DNA from: Gammaproteobacteria bacterium
GTDB taxonomy: Bacteria > Pseudomonadota > Gammaproteobacteria > Steroidobacterales > Steroidobacteraceae
Reading direction: 5' to 3'
Length of the DNA: 64,000 nt
NCBI GenBank assembly: GCA_017577615.1
Contig: PKRE01000004.1
Span: forward strand, 1 to 64,000
Shown here one piece after another: positions 7,498-15,102 of the stretch. Both the position numbers and the translations under genes were made by a program. The notes under the pieces were generated by a model, which had not been told where the DNA came from, did no database searches, and saw only the letters and a list, made by a program, of their open reading frames with translations. How positions within the stretch are numbered: position 1 is the first letter of the stretch; each line of letters opens with the position of its first letter.

Positions 7498-7803
7498 ATG
7501 GCCAAGACATCAATGGTCAATCGCGAACTGAAGCGTGCGAAGCTGGTGCAGCGATACGCCGCTAAACGTGCGCGTTTGAAGGAAATCATCCGCAAGCCGA
7601 CCTCGACTCCGGAAGAGCGCGAAGCGGCAATCGCCCAGCTTCAGGCGCTGCCGCGTGACTCGAGCAAGGTCCGGCTGCGCAATCGTTGCCAGATCACGGG
7701 ACGGCCTCGCGGCGTTTACCGCAAGTTTGGCCTGGGGCGCACGAAGCTGCGTGAAGCGGCGATGCGCGGCGAGATTCCTGGGCTCAGAAAGGCCAGCTGG
7801 TAA
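7498..7803 (+). CDS. rpsN: 30S ribosomal protein S14 (zinc-free type)
   Basis: 101 residues: MAKTSMVNRELKRAKLVQRY, with LRNRCQITGRPRGVYRKFGL at the conserved C-terminal core. Only one Cys is present where the zinc-binding form has two CxxC pairs, so this is the long C-minus form. S14 is in the 30S head. It lies 36 bp after rplE. Confidence 0.98.
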   Translation: MAKTSMVNRELKRAKLVQRYAAKRARLKEIIRKPTSTPEEREAAIAQLQALPRDSSKVRLRNRCQITGRPRGVYRKFGLGRTKLREAAMRGEIPGLRKASW

Positions 7804-7829
7804 ACGGCGGGAACCACTGGAGTGAACAC

Positions 7830-8225
7830 ATGAGCATGACCGATCCCATTGCCGACTTCCTGACCCGCATTCGCAATGGCCAGGCTGCGGGTAAGACCGA
7901 GATCACGGTGCCTTCCTCGAAGGTGAAGCTGGCGATCGCGAAGGTGCTGAAGGAAGAGGGCTACATCGAAGACTTCTCTGCGACGACGGTGGACGGAAAG
8001 ACGACGCTCACCGTGCAGCTGAAGTACTTCCAGGGCCGCCCGGTGATCGACCGCCTTGAGCGCGTCAGCCGGCCCGGGCTGCGTGTCTACAAGGGCAAGG
8101 ACGAGCTGCCGACAGTGCTCGGCGGTTTGGGCATCGCCATCGTTTCTACGTCGAAAGGCGTGATGACGGATCGTCAGGCCCGCGCGGCTGGCCACGGCGG
8201 CGAAGTTTTGTGCATCGTGTCCTAG
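7830..8225 (+). CDS. rpsH: 30S ribosomal protein S8
   Basis: 131 residues: MSMTDPIADFLTRIRNGQAA and the C-terminal GLGIAIVSTSKGVMTDRQAR plus GGEVLCIVS. S8 binds helix 21 of 16S rRNA and is the spc-operon repressor in E. coli, acting at the rplE translation start. Whether that site exists here was not established. Confidence 0.98.
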   Translation: MSMTDPIADFLTRIRNGQAAGKTEITVPSSKVKLAIAKVLKEEGYIEDFSATTVDGKTTLTVQLKYFQGRPVIDRLERVSRPGLRVYKGKDELPTVLGGLGIAIVSTSKGVMTDRQARAAGHGGEVLCIVS

Positions 8226-8230
8226 TCGAC

Positions 8231-8264
8231 GGCTGTGCCGTAGCTTCGAACCTACAGCCTAGAG
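8231..8264. repeat. Short heptad inverted element, rpsH-rplF gap
   Basis: 5' heptads ggctgtg, ccgtagc (8231-8244) and 3' heptads cctacag, cctagag (8251-8264) around a 6-bp spacer: a minimal version of the element. The 13-mer CTACAGCCTAGAG at 8252-8264 is identical to 3492-3504 before rpsS. Confidence 0.7.
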
Positions 8265-8280
8265 TCTCAGGAACACCTAA

Positions 8281-8817
8281 ATGTCTCGAGTAGCTAAACA
8301 ACCCGTACCGCTGCCGCAAGGCGTGACTGCGACGATCGATGCCAATTCGGTCACGATCAAGGGCGCAAAAGGCACGCTGACGTTCACGCTCGACAGCCGT
8401 TATGTGCGGGTCGTCCAGAACGGCAACGAGCTCGCGGTCGAGAAAGTGCGCGACAGCCGCGAGGCCAACATGATCGCGGGAACGACGCGTGCGCACCTAG
8501 CGAACATGGTCGAAGGCGTGAGCAAGGGCTACGAGCGTAAGCTCGAGCTGGTGGGCGTCGGCTACCGCGCTCAGGCACAAGGGAGAAATCTCAATTTGAC
8601 GCTCGGGTTCTCCCACCCGGTCGTCTATGTCGCGCCGGAGGGCATTACGCTGGAGACACCGTCGCAGACCGAGATCGTGGTGAAGGGAGCTGACCGCCAG
8701 CGCGTCGGGCAAGTGGCCGCGGACATCCGTGCGTTCCGCCCGCCAGAGCCGTACAAGGGCAAGGGCGTGCGCTACGCAGGCGAGCGGATCGAGCTGAAGG
8801 AAGCGAAGAAGAAGTGA
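8281..8817 (+). CDS. rplF: 50S ribosomal protein L6
   Basis: 178 residues with the two tandem L6 folds: VPLPQGVTATIDANSVTIKG in the first and GYRAQAQGRNLNLTLGFSHP plus IRAFRPPEPYKGKGVRYAGE in the second. L6 lies near the sarcin-ricin loop. Downstream, an element with TCAC-based heptads separates it from rplR. Confidence 0.98.
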   Translation: MSRVAKQPVPLPQGVTATIDANSVTIKGAKGTLTFTLDSRYVRVVQNGNELAVEKVRDSREANMIAGTTRAHLANMVEGVSKGYERKLELVGVGYRAQAQGRNLNLTLGFSHPVVYVAPEGITLETPSQTEIVVKGADRQRVGQVAADIRAFRPPEPYKGKGVRYAGERIELKEAKKK

Positions 8818-8893
8818 TTCGTGACTCGCGGGTCGCGAGTCGGAAGAGGAGCTTTTTCGTACGAGTCACTAATCACGAATCACGAGTCACTAG
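8818..8893. repeat. Heptad inverted-arm element, rplF-rplR gap
   Basis: The 3' arm 8863-8890 is exactly four heptads: gagtcac, taatcac, gaatcac, gagtcac. The 5' arm (8818-8841) is built from gtgactc/gggtcgc/gagtc and is its approximate reverse complement. A TTTTT run lies in the spacer, so the 5' half could also act as a weak terminator. The heptad (GA)(A/G)TCAC differs completely from the cagccc type in neighbouring gaps. Confidence 0.85.
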
Positions 8894-8896
8894 CTT

Positions 8897-9247
8897 ATGA
8901 ACAAGAACGCCCAACGGTTGAGACGTGCTGCGCGCACCCGCGCGAAGATCCGGGAGCTGAAGGCGTTGCGCCTCTCGGTCCATCGTACGCCGCGGCACAT
9001 CTATGCGCAGATTCTCGACCCGAGCTCGAGAGTGCTGGCTGCGGCTTCGACGCTGCAAAAGGACATTCGTGCCGGCTTGAAGAGCACGGGCAACATCGAG
9101 GCTGCGGCGGCGGTCGGCAAAGCCATCGCCGAGAAGGCGAAGGCCGCAGGCATCACGCGCGTTGCGTTCGACCGCTCCGGGTTCAAGTACCATGGGCGGA
9201 TCAAGGCGCTTGCCGACGCGGCGCGCGAGCATGGACTAGAGTTCTAG
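8897..9247 (+). CDS. rplR: 50S ribosomal protein L18
   Basis: 116 residues: RLRRAARTRAKIRELKALRL, then SVHRTPRHIYAQILDPSSRV and the C-terminal FDRSGFKYHGRIKALADAAR. L18 binds 5S rRNA with L5 and L25. The ATG at 8897 follows the heptad element almost directly; no strong Shine-Dalgarno is visible. Confidence 0.97.
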   Translation: MNKNAQRLRRAARTRAKIRELKALRLSVHRTPRHIYAQILDPSSRVLAAASTLQKDIRAGLKSTGNIEAAAAVGKAIAEKAKAAGITRVAFDRSGFKYHGRIKALADAAREHGLEF

Positions 9248-9315
9248 CAGAGCGGGTTCGGGCCCGACGAGTTGACAGAGCGACTGGATTGATCGGGTCT
9301 TGGCCCGGTCCAAGC

Positions 9316-9333
9316 GTCGGAACAAGTTCCGAC
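9316..9333. repeat. REP-like perfect hairpin, rplR-rpsE gap
   Basis: GTCGGAAC (9316-9323), AA, GTTCCGAC (9326-9333): a perfect 8-bp stem, followed by ctacaac. The upstream part of the same gap (9256-9310) has cgggcccga and gcccggtcc stretches that may pair loosely. This differs from the heptad elements and resembles short extragenic palindromes that disperse in proteobacterial genomes. Confidence 0.6.
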
Positions 9334-9352
9334 CTACAACGGGAAACAGGCA

Positions 9353-9877
9353 ATGGCCAGAGTTGAGAAAACGGCAGCGGCTGACGAGTTCATTGAAAAG
9401 CTCGTAGCGGTCAATCGCGTGGCGAAGGTCGTCAAGGGTGGCCGGCAATTCGGTTTCACCGCGCTGACGGTCGTCGGTGACGGCCGCGGCAGGGTCGGCT
9501 TTGGGTACGGCAAGGCACGCGAGGTGCCGATCGCGATCCAAAAGGCGATGCAAGCTGCACGTAAGAACCTGACGACGATCCCGCTCAACAACGATACGTT
9601 GTATTACGCCGTGCATGGCCGTCATGGGGCGACCCGCGTCTACATGCAGCCCGCTGCCGATGGTACCGGCCTGATCGCCGGCGGCAGCATGCGTGCGGTG
9701 CTGGAGTGTGCCGGCGTGCGCAACGTGCTGGCGAAGAGCCACGGCTCGCGCAACCCGATCAATGTCGTTCGCGCGACGATGAAGGCGCTCATGAGCATCC
9801 AGTCGCCCGAGGAGATCGCGGCCAAGCGTGGCAAGCGCGTCGAAGATATTCTGCCCAAGGCCGCGACGGGTTCGTGA
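9353..9877 (+). CDS. rpsE: 30S ribosomal protein S5
   Basis: 174 residues. The N-terminal dsRBD-like part has LVAVNRVAKVVKGGRQFGF, and the C-terminal part has GSMRAVLECAGVRNVLAKSH and NPINVVRATMKALMSIQSPE. S5 contributes to decoding fidelity and the mRNA entry site. rpmD follows after 11 bp. Confidence 0.98.
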   Translation: MARVEKTAAADEFIEKLVAVNRVAKVVKGGRQFGFTALTVVGDGRGRVGFGYGKAREVPIAIQKAMQAARKNLTTIPLNNDTLYYAVHGRHGATRVYMQPAADGTGLIAGGSMRAVLECAGVRNVLAKSHGSRNPINVVRATMKALMSIQSPEEIAAKRGKRVEDILPKAATGS

Positions 9878-9888
9878 GGACGACCGAG

Positions 9889-10080
9889 ATGACCAAAGAA
9901 AAGACGATCAAGGTCACGCTGGTGAAGAGCGTGAACGGCCAGATCGCGAAGCACCGCGCAACGGTGCGTGGCCTTGGGCTGCGTCGCATTCGCGACACCG
10001 TGGTGTTGCGCGATACGCCGGAGATTCGCGGCATGATCCGCTCCTCCAGGCACTTGTTGAAGGTGGAAGAACAGGGTTGA
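9889..10080 (+). CDS. rpmD: 50S ribosomal protein L30
   Basis: 63 residues from the ATG at 9889: MTKEKTIKVTLVKSVNGQIA, then VRGLGLRRIRDTVVLRDTPE and IRGMIRSSRHLLKVEEQG. Longer reading frames that start inside rpsE are rejected. Normal position between rpsE and rplO. Confidence 0.97.
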   Translation: MTKEKTIKVTLVKSVNGQIAKHRATVRGLGLRRIRDTVVLRDTPEIRGMIRSSRHLLKVEEQG

Positions 10081-10082
10081 CG

Positions 10083-10154
10083 GTCGTCAGTTGGCGGTTG
10101 GCAGCTGGATGACTCCCGCTCTTACCGTCGGCAGTTAACCGTCAACAGTCGACC
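10083..10154. repeat. Heptad inverted-arm element, rpmD-rplO gap
   Basis: 5' heptads at 10083-10110: gtcgtca, gttggcg, gttggca, gctggat. 3' heptads at 10124-10154: accgtcg, gcagtta, accgtca, acagtcg, acc. Complementarity between gttggc/gtcgtc and the accgtc/acagtc units is clear but imperfect. Confidence 0.85.
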
Positions 10155-10168
10155 AAGAGACTGTCGCT

Positions 10169-10606
10169 ATGAGGCTCAACACAATTTCTCCTGCACCTGG
10201 CAGCAAGAAGCCCCGCCGCCGCGTAGGCCGCGGGTTGTCGGCGGGTCAAGGCAAGACGTGCGGCCGGGGCATGAAAGGGCAGCACTCGCGTAAGGGCGGT
10301 TATCACAAGGTCGGCTTCGAAGGCGGCCAGATGCCCTTGCAGCGGCGCCTGCCGAAGAGGGGGTTTCGCTCGCCTGTTGCGCCGACCGTGGCGGAAGTGC
10401 GTTTGTCCGAGCTCGCCAAAGTGCAGGGTGACACGATTGACTTGGCTTCCTTGAAGGCGGCCAATCTGGTCCCACTTCAAGCAGCACGGGCGCGCATCGT
10501 GGCTTCGGGTGAGGTCACGAGGGCCGTGACGGTGAAGGGAGTGCACGTGACGAAGGGTGCGCGTGCCGCGATCGAAGCGGCAGGCGGCACGGTGGAAAGC
10601 GCCTGA
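10169..10606 (+). CDS. rplO: 50S ribosomal protein L15
   Basis: 145 residues: the N-terminal RNA-binding extension RRRVGRGLSAGQGKTCGRGM and KGQHSRKGGYHKVGFEGGQM, then the L15 globular domain ending GARAAIEAAGGTVESA. It bridges several 23S rRNA domains late in assembly. The gap to secY is 27 bp. Confidence 0.98.
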   Translation: MRLNTISPAPGSKKPRRRVGRGLSAGQGKTCGRGMKGQHSRKGGYHKVGFEGGQMPLQRRLPKRGFRSPVAPTVAEVRLSELAKVQGDTIDLASLKAANLVPLQAARARIVASGEVTRAVTVKGVHVTKGARAAIEAAGGTVESA

Positions 10607-10633
10607 TTGCCCTGACAGAGACATCGGGATCCC

Positions 10634-11977
10634 GTGGCCACGAAATCTGCCACTGCAGCACCGCTCGCCGCCTTCGGCGAGATGACCCGCTTCGCGGAGT
10701 TGCGACAGCGATTGTTCTTCTTGATCGGGGCGCTGATTGTCTATCGCATCGGCACGTTCATTCCCGTGCCGGGCATCGACCCAGTTGCCCTTGCGCAGTT
10801 CTTCCAGGAACAGCAAGGCACGATCCTGAACATGTTCAACATGTTCTCGGGCGGTGCGCTCGAGCGCTTGTCGATTTTCGCGCTCGGGGTCATGCCTTAC
10901 ATCTCGGCGTCGATCATCATCCAGATGATGGCCGTGGTGGTGCCGCAGCTCGCGGCGATCAAGAAGGAGGGCGAGTCGGGACGGCGCAAGCTGACGCAGT
11001 ACACCCGCTACAGCACGGTGCTGTTGGCGCTCATCCAGGGAGCCTCTGCGGCGATTGCGTTTCAGAACCAGGGTGTGGTCATCAATCCGGGGCCGCGATT
11101 CGTGTTCGTGGCGACCACGACGCTCATCGCCGGAACGATGTTCTTGATGTGGCTCGGCGAGCAGATCACCGAGCGTGGACTCGGCAACGGCATTTCGATG
11201 ATCATCCTTGCAGGTATTGTGGCGGGCCTGCCCTCGGCAATCGGCGGCACGCTCGAGCTGGTGCGGACCGGCCAGATCCACGTGGCGTTTGCGCTGTTCC
11301 TGTTTGCGATGGTGATCGTGGTGACCGCGTTCGTGGTGTTCGTTGAACGAGCCCAGCGGCGCATCCAGGTCAACTACGCGAAGCGGCAGCAGGGCCGGAG
11401 GCTGTTCGCAGGACAGAGCACCCACCTGCCGTTCAAGCTGAACATGTCAGGCGTTATTCCTCCGATCTTCGCGTCGAGCTTGTTGCTCTTTCCGGCGACG
11501 ATCGCAAGCTGGTCCGGTCAAGCAGGTGGGGGAAGCTGGCTGCAGAGCCTTTCCGCCTCACTGGCCCCGGGTCAGCCGGTGCACATGGTGCTGTATGGCG
11601 GCTTGATCATCTTCTTCTGCTTCTTCTACACGGCGCTAGTCTTCAACTCGCGCGAGACGGCCGAGAACTTGAAGAAGTCGGGGGCTTTCATCCCGGGCAT
11701 ACGCCCAGGGCAGCAGACGGGAGAGTACATCGACCGCGTGCTCACGCGCCTGACCGTGTGGGGTTCCCTTTATGTGACCCTGGTCTGCTTGCTGCCCGAG
11801 ATTTTGATTTCCAGGTTCAATGTTCCGTTTTATTTTGGCGGGACATCCCTGCTGATCATCGTGGTGGTCGTGATGGACTTCCAGGCGCAGGTGGCGGCAC
11901 ACCTGATGTCCCATCAATACGAAGGTTTGATGAAGAAGGCGAACCTGCGCGGCTACAGCCGCCCAGGGCGGAATTAG
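10634..11977 (+). CDS. secY: Preprotein translocase subunit SecY
   Basis: 447 residues with about ten membrane helices. Signatures: PVPGIDPVALAQFFQEQQ, GGALERLSIFALGVMPYISA (TM2/plug region), RITEWLGEQITERGLGNGIS-like MWLGEQITERGLGNGISMII, and FNSRETAENLKKSGAFIPGI. It forms the SecYEG channel for export. The start is GTG at 10634; no better in-frame ATG agrees with the family N-terminus. Last large gene of the spc operon. Confidence 0.98.
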   Translation: MATKSATAAPLAAFGEMTRFAELRQRLFFLIGALIVYRIGTFIPVPGIDPVALAQFFQEQQGTILNMFNMFSGGALERLSIFALGVMPYISASIIIQMMAVVVPQLAAIKKEGESGRRKLTQYTRYSTVLLALIQGASAAIAFQNQGVVINPGPRFVFVATTTLIAGTMFLMWLGEQITERGLGNGISMIILAGIVAGLPSAIGGTLELVRTGQIHVAFALFLFAMVIVVTAFVVFVERAQRRIQVNYAKRQQGRRLFAGQSTHLPFKLNMSGVIPPIFASSLLLFPATIASWSGQAGGGSWLQSLSASLAPGQPVHMVLYGGLIIFFCFFYTALVFNSRETAENLKKSGAFIPGIRPGQQTGEYIDRVLTRLTVWGSLYVTLVCLLPEILISRFNVPFYFGGTSLLIIVVVVMDFQAQVAAHLMSHQYEGLMKKANLRGYSRPGRN

Positions 11978-11983
11978 GAATGA

Positions 11984-12070
11984 GGCTGTCGGCCGTAGCC
12001 TGTAGCTAGAGCGGGCCCGGGTGCGCTTGATTTCTCGCTACAGTCCAGGGCCTACGGCCTGCAGCCTCGG
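11984..12070. repeat. Heptad inverted-arm element, secY-rpmJ gap
   Basis: 5' heptads at 11984-12011: ggctgtc, ggccgta, gcctgta, gctagag. 3' heptads at 12038-12070: ctacagt, ccagggc, ctacggc, ctgcagc, ctcgg. The unit is the ggctgta type, the same as at 8231, 21171, 41312 and 48955. It is followed by a separate perfect 7-bp hairpin, GCGGCGC/GCGCCGC (12075-12091), directly before the rpmJ Shine-Dalgarno. Confidence 0.85.
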
Positions 12071-12101
12071 TTGAGCGGCGCCATGCGCCGCGGAGAGAGC
12101 T

Positions 12102-12215
12102 ATGAAGGTCCGTGCTTCTGTTAGAAAAATCTGCAAGAACTGCAAGGTCGTGCGCCGTCGAGGGGTCGTGTATGTGATCTGCAGCGACGCGCGACACAAG
12201 CAGAGGCAAGGCTGA
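12102..12215 (+). CDS. rpmJ: 50S ribosomal protein L36
   Basis: 37 residues from ATG 12102, preceded by GGAGAGAG: MKVRASVRKICKNCKVVRRR and the zinc ligands Cys11, Cys14, Cys27 and His32, so this is the zinc-binding form. It is too short for most ORF filters but fully intact. The hairpin at 12075-12091 could mask or expose its ribosome binding site. Confidence 0.96.
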   Translation: MKVRASVRKICKNCKVVRRRGVVYVICSDARHKQRQG

Positions 12216-12218
12216 TTG

Positions 12219-12276
12219 TGGGCCCTGGGCTCTGGGCTGGGCCGCAGTATCTGGCCAGCGCCCAGTGCCCGATACC
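12219..12276. repeat. Heptad inverted-arm element, rpmJ-rpsM gap
   Basis: 5' heptads at 12219-12246: tgggccc, tgggctc, tgggctg, ggccgca. 3' heptads at 12256-12276: cagcgcc, cagtgcc, cgatacc. The arms are clear reverse complements around a spacer of about 9 bp. Confidence 0.85.
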
Positions 12277-12286
12277 CCATAAGGCA

Positions 12287-12334
12287 TTGAGTCGCTAACG
12301 TTTTTGTTATAGAGTTCCGCGCTTTTCGTCGCGG
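12287..12334 (+). promoter_or_regulatory. Possible alpha-operon promoter and leader before rpsM
   Basis: TTGAGT (12287-12292) and TTATAG (12307-12312) are hexamer-like, but the 14-bp spacer is short, so this is tentative. A stem CCGCG (12317-12321) / CGCGG (12330-12334) follows just before the rpsM start. In E. coli, S4 represses the alpha operon through a pseudoknot at this place; no pseudoknot was demonstrated here. Confidence 0.25.
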
Positions 12335-12346
12335 GGAGTGCTCGCA

Positions 12347-12727
12347 ATGGCCCGTATCGCCGGGATCAACATACCGATGAACAAGCACGTATGGGTGGGA
12401 CTCACCCATATCTATGGCGTCGGTAGAACTCAAGCATTGAAGGCGTGTGTAGCGGCAGGCGTCAAGCCGGACACGGTCGTCAAGGATCTCACTGAGGCTG
12501 AGGTCGCAGCGCTGCGCGCCCAGATCGCCAAGCTGACCGTCGAGGGCGATCTGCGCCGCGAGGTTTCGATGAACATCAAGCGGCTGATGGATCTTGGCTG
12601 CTACCGCGGCATCCGTCATCGCCGCGGCCTGCCCGTCCGTGGCCAGCGCACGCGCACCAATGCGCGCACACGCAAGGGACCGCGTAGGGCGGCTGTCAAG
12701 ATGAACGCACCGCCGGGCAAAGGCTAA
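12347..12727 (+). CDS. rpsM: 30S ribosomal protein S13
   Basis: 126 residues from ATG 12347: MARIAGINIPMNKHVWVGLT, the helix-two-turn-helix IYGVGRTQALKACVAAGV, and the basic tail RHRRGLPVRGQRTRTNARTR. About eight residues longer than E. coli. S13 forms intersubunit bridges B1a/B1b. The ATG three codons upstream (12338 frame) is less likely. Confidence 0.98.
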   Translation: MARIAGINIPMNKHVWVGLTHIYGVGRTQALKACVAAGVKPDTVVKDLTEAEVAALRAQIAKLTVEGDLRREVSMNIKRLMDLGCYRGIRHRRGLPVRGQRTRTNARTRKGPRRAAVKMNAPPGKG

Positions 12728-12733
12728 CAGGAA

Positions 12734-12830
12734 GTGACTAGTAGTTCGCGGTTGGTGGCTAGTCAGTAAGGTTGCCAAGTCGTCGGAAACGCTCTTGCTA
12801 GTCACGAACACTAGTCACGGGTCACTTCAC
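12734..12830. repeat. Heptad inverted-arm element, rpsM-rpsK gap
   Basis: 5' heptads at 12734-12768: gtgacta, gtagttc, gcggttg, gtggcta, gtcagta. The 3' arm (about 12798-12830) has tagtcac, gaacac, tagtcac, gggtcac, ttcac. One 3' unit is 6 bp, so the period slips once. The unit is related to that at 8818-8893 (GTGACTAG/CTAGTCAC). Confidence 0.85.
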
Positions 12831-12841
12831 AAGAGACACAC

Positions 12842-13243
12842 ATGGCTGAGCAGAAAGGGCAAGCGGCCGGCAAGGGTCGCAAGAAGGTCAAGAAGCATGT
12901 GACCGATGCGATCGCGCACGTGCACGCCTCATTCAACAACACGATCGTGACGATCACCGATCGTCAAGGGAACACGCTGTCGTGGGCGACGGCGGGCGGA
13001 TGCGGTTTCCGCGGCTCACGTAAGAGCACGCCGTTCGCGGCGCAGGTCGCGGCTGAAAGGGCTGCGACGGCGGCCCAGGAGCATGGCGTGAAGGTGGTCG
13101 AGGTGCGAGTCAAGGGACCTGGTCCGGGTCGCGAATCGGCCGTGCGTGCGCTCAACGCCTGCGGATTGAAGATCACACACATCTCCGATGTGACGCCAAT
13201 CCCGCACAACGGCTGCCGGCCGCCGAAGAAGCGCCGCGTCTAG
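12842..13243 (+). CDS. rpsK: 30S ribosomal protein S11
   Basis: 133 residues: KKHVTDAIAHVHASFNNTIV, TDRQGNTLSWATAGGCGFRG, and the C-terminal DVTPIPHNGCRPPKKRRV. S11 is in the 30S platform close to the mRNA exit. Sixteen bases separate it from rpsD. Confidence 0.98.
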   Translation: MAEQKGQAAGKGRKKVKKHVTDAIAHVHASFNNTIVTITDRQGNTLSWATAGGCGFRGSRKSTPFAAQVAAERAATAAQEHGVKVVEVRVKGPGPGRESAVRALNACGLKITHISDVTPIPHNGCRPPKKRRV

Positions 13244-13259
13244 TTCTCGAGGAAGTTTC

Positions 13260-13883
13260 ATGGCCCGCTATCTAGGTCCAAAGTGCAAGCTGTCACGCCG
13301 GGAAGGCACGGACTTGTTCTTGAAGAGCGGTGTCAAGCCGCTCGATGCGAAATGCAAGCTCGAGGTCCCGCCGGGAGGCGTCAAAGGCGAACGGCGCAGC
13401 CGGCTGTCCGACTATGGTCTGCAGTTGCGCGAGAAGCAGAAACTGCGTCGCATGTATGGTGTGCTCGAGCGCCAGTTCCGCAATTACTACACCAAAGCGG
13501 CTTCACGACCGGGATCCACCGGTGTGAACCTGCTGCAAATGCTGGAAGCGCGTTTGGATAACGTCGTGTATCGGATGGGGTTCGCAGCGACGCGCAACGA
13601 GGCGCGGCAGCTGGTGAGCCACAAGGCGATCACGGTGAACGGTCAGACGGTGAACATCCCCTCGTTCCAGTGCAAGCCGGGTGATGTCATCGCCGTGCGT
13701 GAGAAGGCGCAGAAGCAGCTGCGCATCCAGGCTGCGCTCCAGATCAAGGCGCAAGTCGGATTCCCGAGCTGGGTGGAAGTCGACGAGAAGAAGTTCTCCG
13801 GCGTGCTCAAGCAGCTTCCGGACCGAGACGAGATTCTTCCGGACATCAACGAGAACCTCGTCGTGGAGCTGTACTCGAAGTAA
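13260..13883 (+). CDS. rpsD: 30S ribosomal protein S4
   Basis: 207 residues: ARYLGPKCKLSRREGTDLFL, the QLREKQKLRRMYGVLERQFR segment, and the S4 RNA-binding domain with LDNVVYRMGFAATRNEARQL and VSHKAITVNGQTVNIPSF. S4 starts 16S rRNA folding and is the alpha-operon repressor in E. coli. The 117-bp gap to rpoA contains a perfect 8-bp hairpin CGCACTCG/CGAGTGCG (13944-13965). Confidence 0.98.
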   Translation: MARYLGPKCKLSRREGTDLFLKSGVKPLDAKCKLEVPPGGVKGERRSRLSDYGLQLREKQKLRRMYGVLERQFRNYYTKAASRPGSTGVNLLQMLEARLDNVVYRMGFAATRNEARQLVSHKAITVNGQTVNIPSFQCKPGDVIAVREKAQKQLRIQAALQIKAQVGFPSWVEVDEKKFSGVLKQLPDRDEILPDINENLVVELYSK

Positions 13884-14000
13884 TGCTCGTAGAGCGCTCA
13901 GTTCGAGTTGTTGGGTCCTGGTTCGCGTTGGGGTTGAAGAGGTCGCACTCGTCGCGTCGAGTGCGTCAGCCGTTACGGCACACAAGCAGGTGAATGGTCC

Positions 14001-15005
14001 ATGCAGGCATCCGTTGGCGAATTCCTGAAGCCGCGCGTCGTCAAAGTCACGCCGACCAGCCCGCGTCAGGCAAAGGTCGTGATCGAGCCGTTCGAGCGGG
14101 GGTTCGGTCACACGCTGGGTAACGCTCTGCGGCGCGTGTTGCTGTCGTCGATGCCCGGCTGCGCGATCACCGAGGTGGAGATCGAGGGAGTTCTGCACGA
14201 GTACACGAGCATCGAGGGTGTGCAGGAAGACGTCGTCGACATCCTGCTGAACCTCAAGCAGGTTGCGATCCGCCTCAACGCACGGGACGAGGCTGAGCTG
14301 CGCCTGCACAAGAAGGGCCCAGGCCCCGTGACCGCCGGCGACATCCAGGTCGATCACGACGTGGAAGTGATCAACAGCGATCTCGTCATCGCGAATCTCA
14401 CGAAAGCCGGCGAGCTGAACATGCTGCTCAAGGTCGAGCGTGGTCGCGGCTATCGTCCGGCGGCTCAACGCGCGAGCTTCGACGAGCCGAGCCGACCAAT
14501 CGGCCGCCTGCTGCTGGACGCCTCCTTCAGCCCGATCCGCCGTGTGACGTACACGGTGGAGAGCGCACGTGTGGAGCAGCGCACGGACCTCGACAAGCTC
14601 ATCATTGAGATCGAGACGAATGGCACGATCGACGCCGAGGAGGCCATTCGCCGTGCGGGTGCCATCCTGAAGGATCAGCTCTCCGTGTTCGTGGACCTTC
14701 AGGGCCAGGACGAGAGCGCCACCAAGGCGGCCGAGCAGCAGTTCGATCCGATCTTGTTGCGTCCGGTCGACGAGCTCGAGCTCACGGTTCGCAGCGCCAA
14801 TTGCCTCAAAGCGGAGAACATTCACTATATCGGCGACCTCGTGCAACGGACCGAAGTGGAGCTGTTGCGCACTCCGAACTTGGGCAAGAAATCGCTCACG
14901 GAGATCAAGGAAGTGCTCGAGAGCCATGGCCTGACACTGGGCATGCGTCTCGACAACTGGCCGCCGCCGAGCCTCAAGCGCGACGACGATCGGGATTTGA
15001 TCTGA
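14001..15005 (+). CDS. rpoA: RNA polymerase subunit alpha
   Basis: 334 residues. The N-terminal dimerisation domain carries FERGFGHTLGNALRRVLLSS; the C-terminal DNA/activator-binding domain carries VDELELTVRSANCLKAENIH, then LVQRTEVELLRTPNLGKKSL and TEIKEVLESHGLTLGM. It scaffolds assembly of core polymerase and contacts UP elements. Position between rpsD and rplQ is canonical. Confidence 0.99.
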   Translation: MQASVGEFLKPRVVKVTPTSPRQAKVVIEPFERGFGHTLGNALRRVLLSSMPGCAITEVEIEGVLHEYTSIEGVQEDVVDILLNLKQVAIRLNARDEAELRLHKKGPGPVTAGDIQVDHDVEVINSDLVIANLTKAGELNMLLKVERGRGYRPAAQRASFDEPSRPIGRLLLDASFSPIRRVTYTVESARVEQRTDLDKLIIEIETNGTIDAEEAIRRAGAILKDQLSVFVDLQGQDESATKAAEQQFDPILLRPVDELELTVRSANCLKAENIHYIGDLVQRTEVELLRTPNLGKKSLTEIKEVLESHGLTLGMRLDNWPPPSLKRDDDRDLI

Positions 15006-15102
15006 TGAAGCGGCTGATGGGAGAGAGGTTCGTTGCTGAAGAAGCGGCGTACTCCCCTGGCCCACAGCCGAGAGCCACAGTCACCATTTAGAAGTCGAGA
15101 AA

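Noticed and set aside
137..12830. Heptad arrays as CRISPR or ordinary VNTRs
   Set aside because: No 23-47-bp repeats with unique spacers and no cas genes; units are degenerate, and arms are inverted, unlike simple VNTRs.
13503..15065. 520-codon minus-strand ORF over rpsD-rpoA
   Set aside because: Antisense shadow of rpoA and rpsD; high GC makes long opposite frames common, and the sense frames encode fully conserved proteins.
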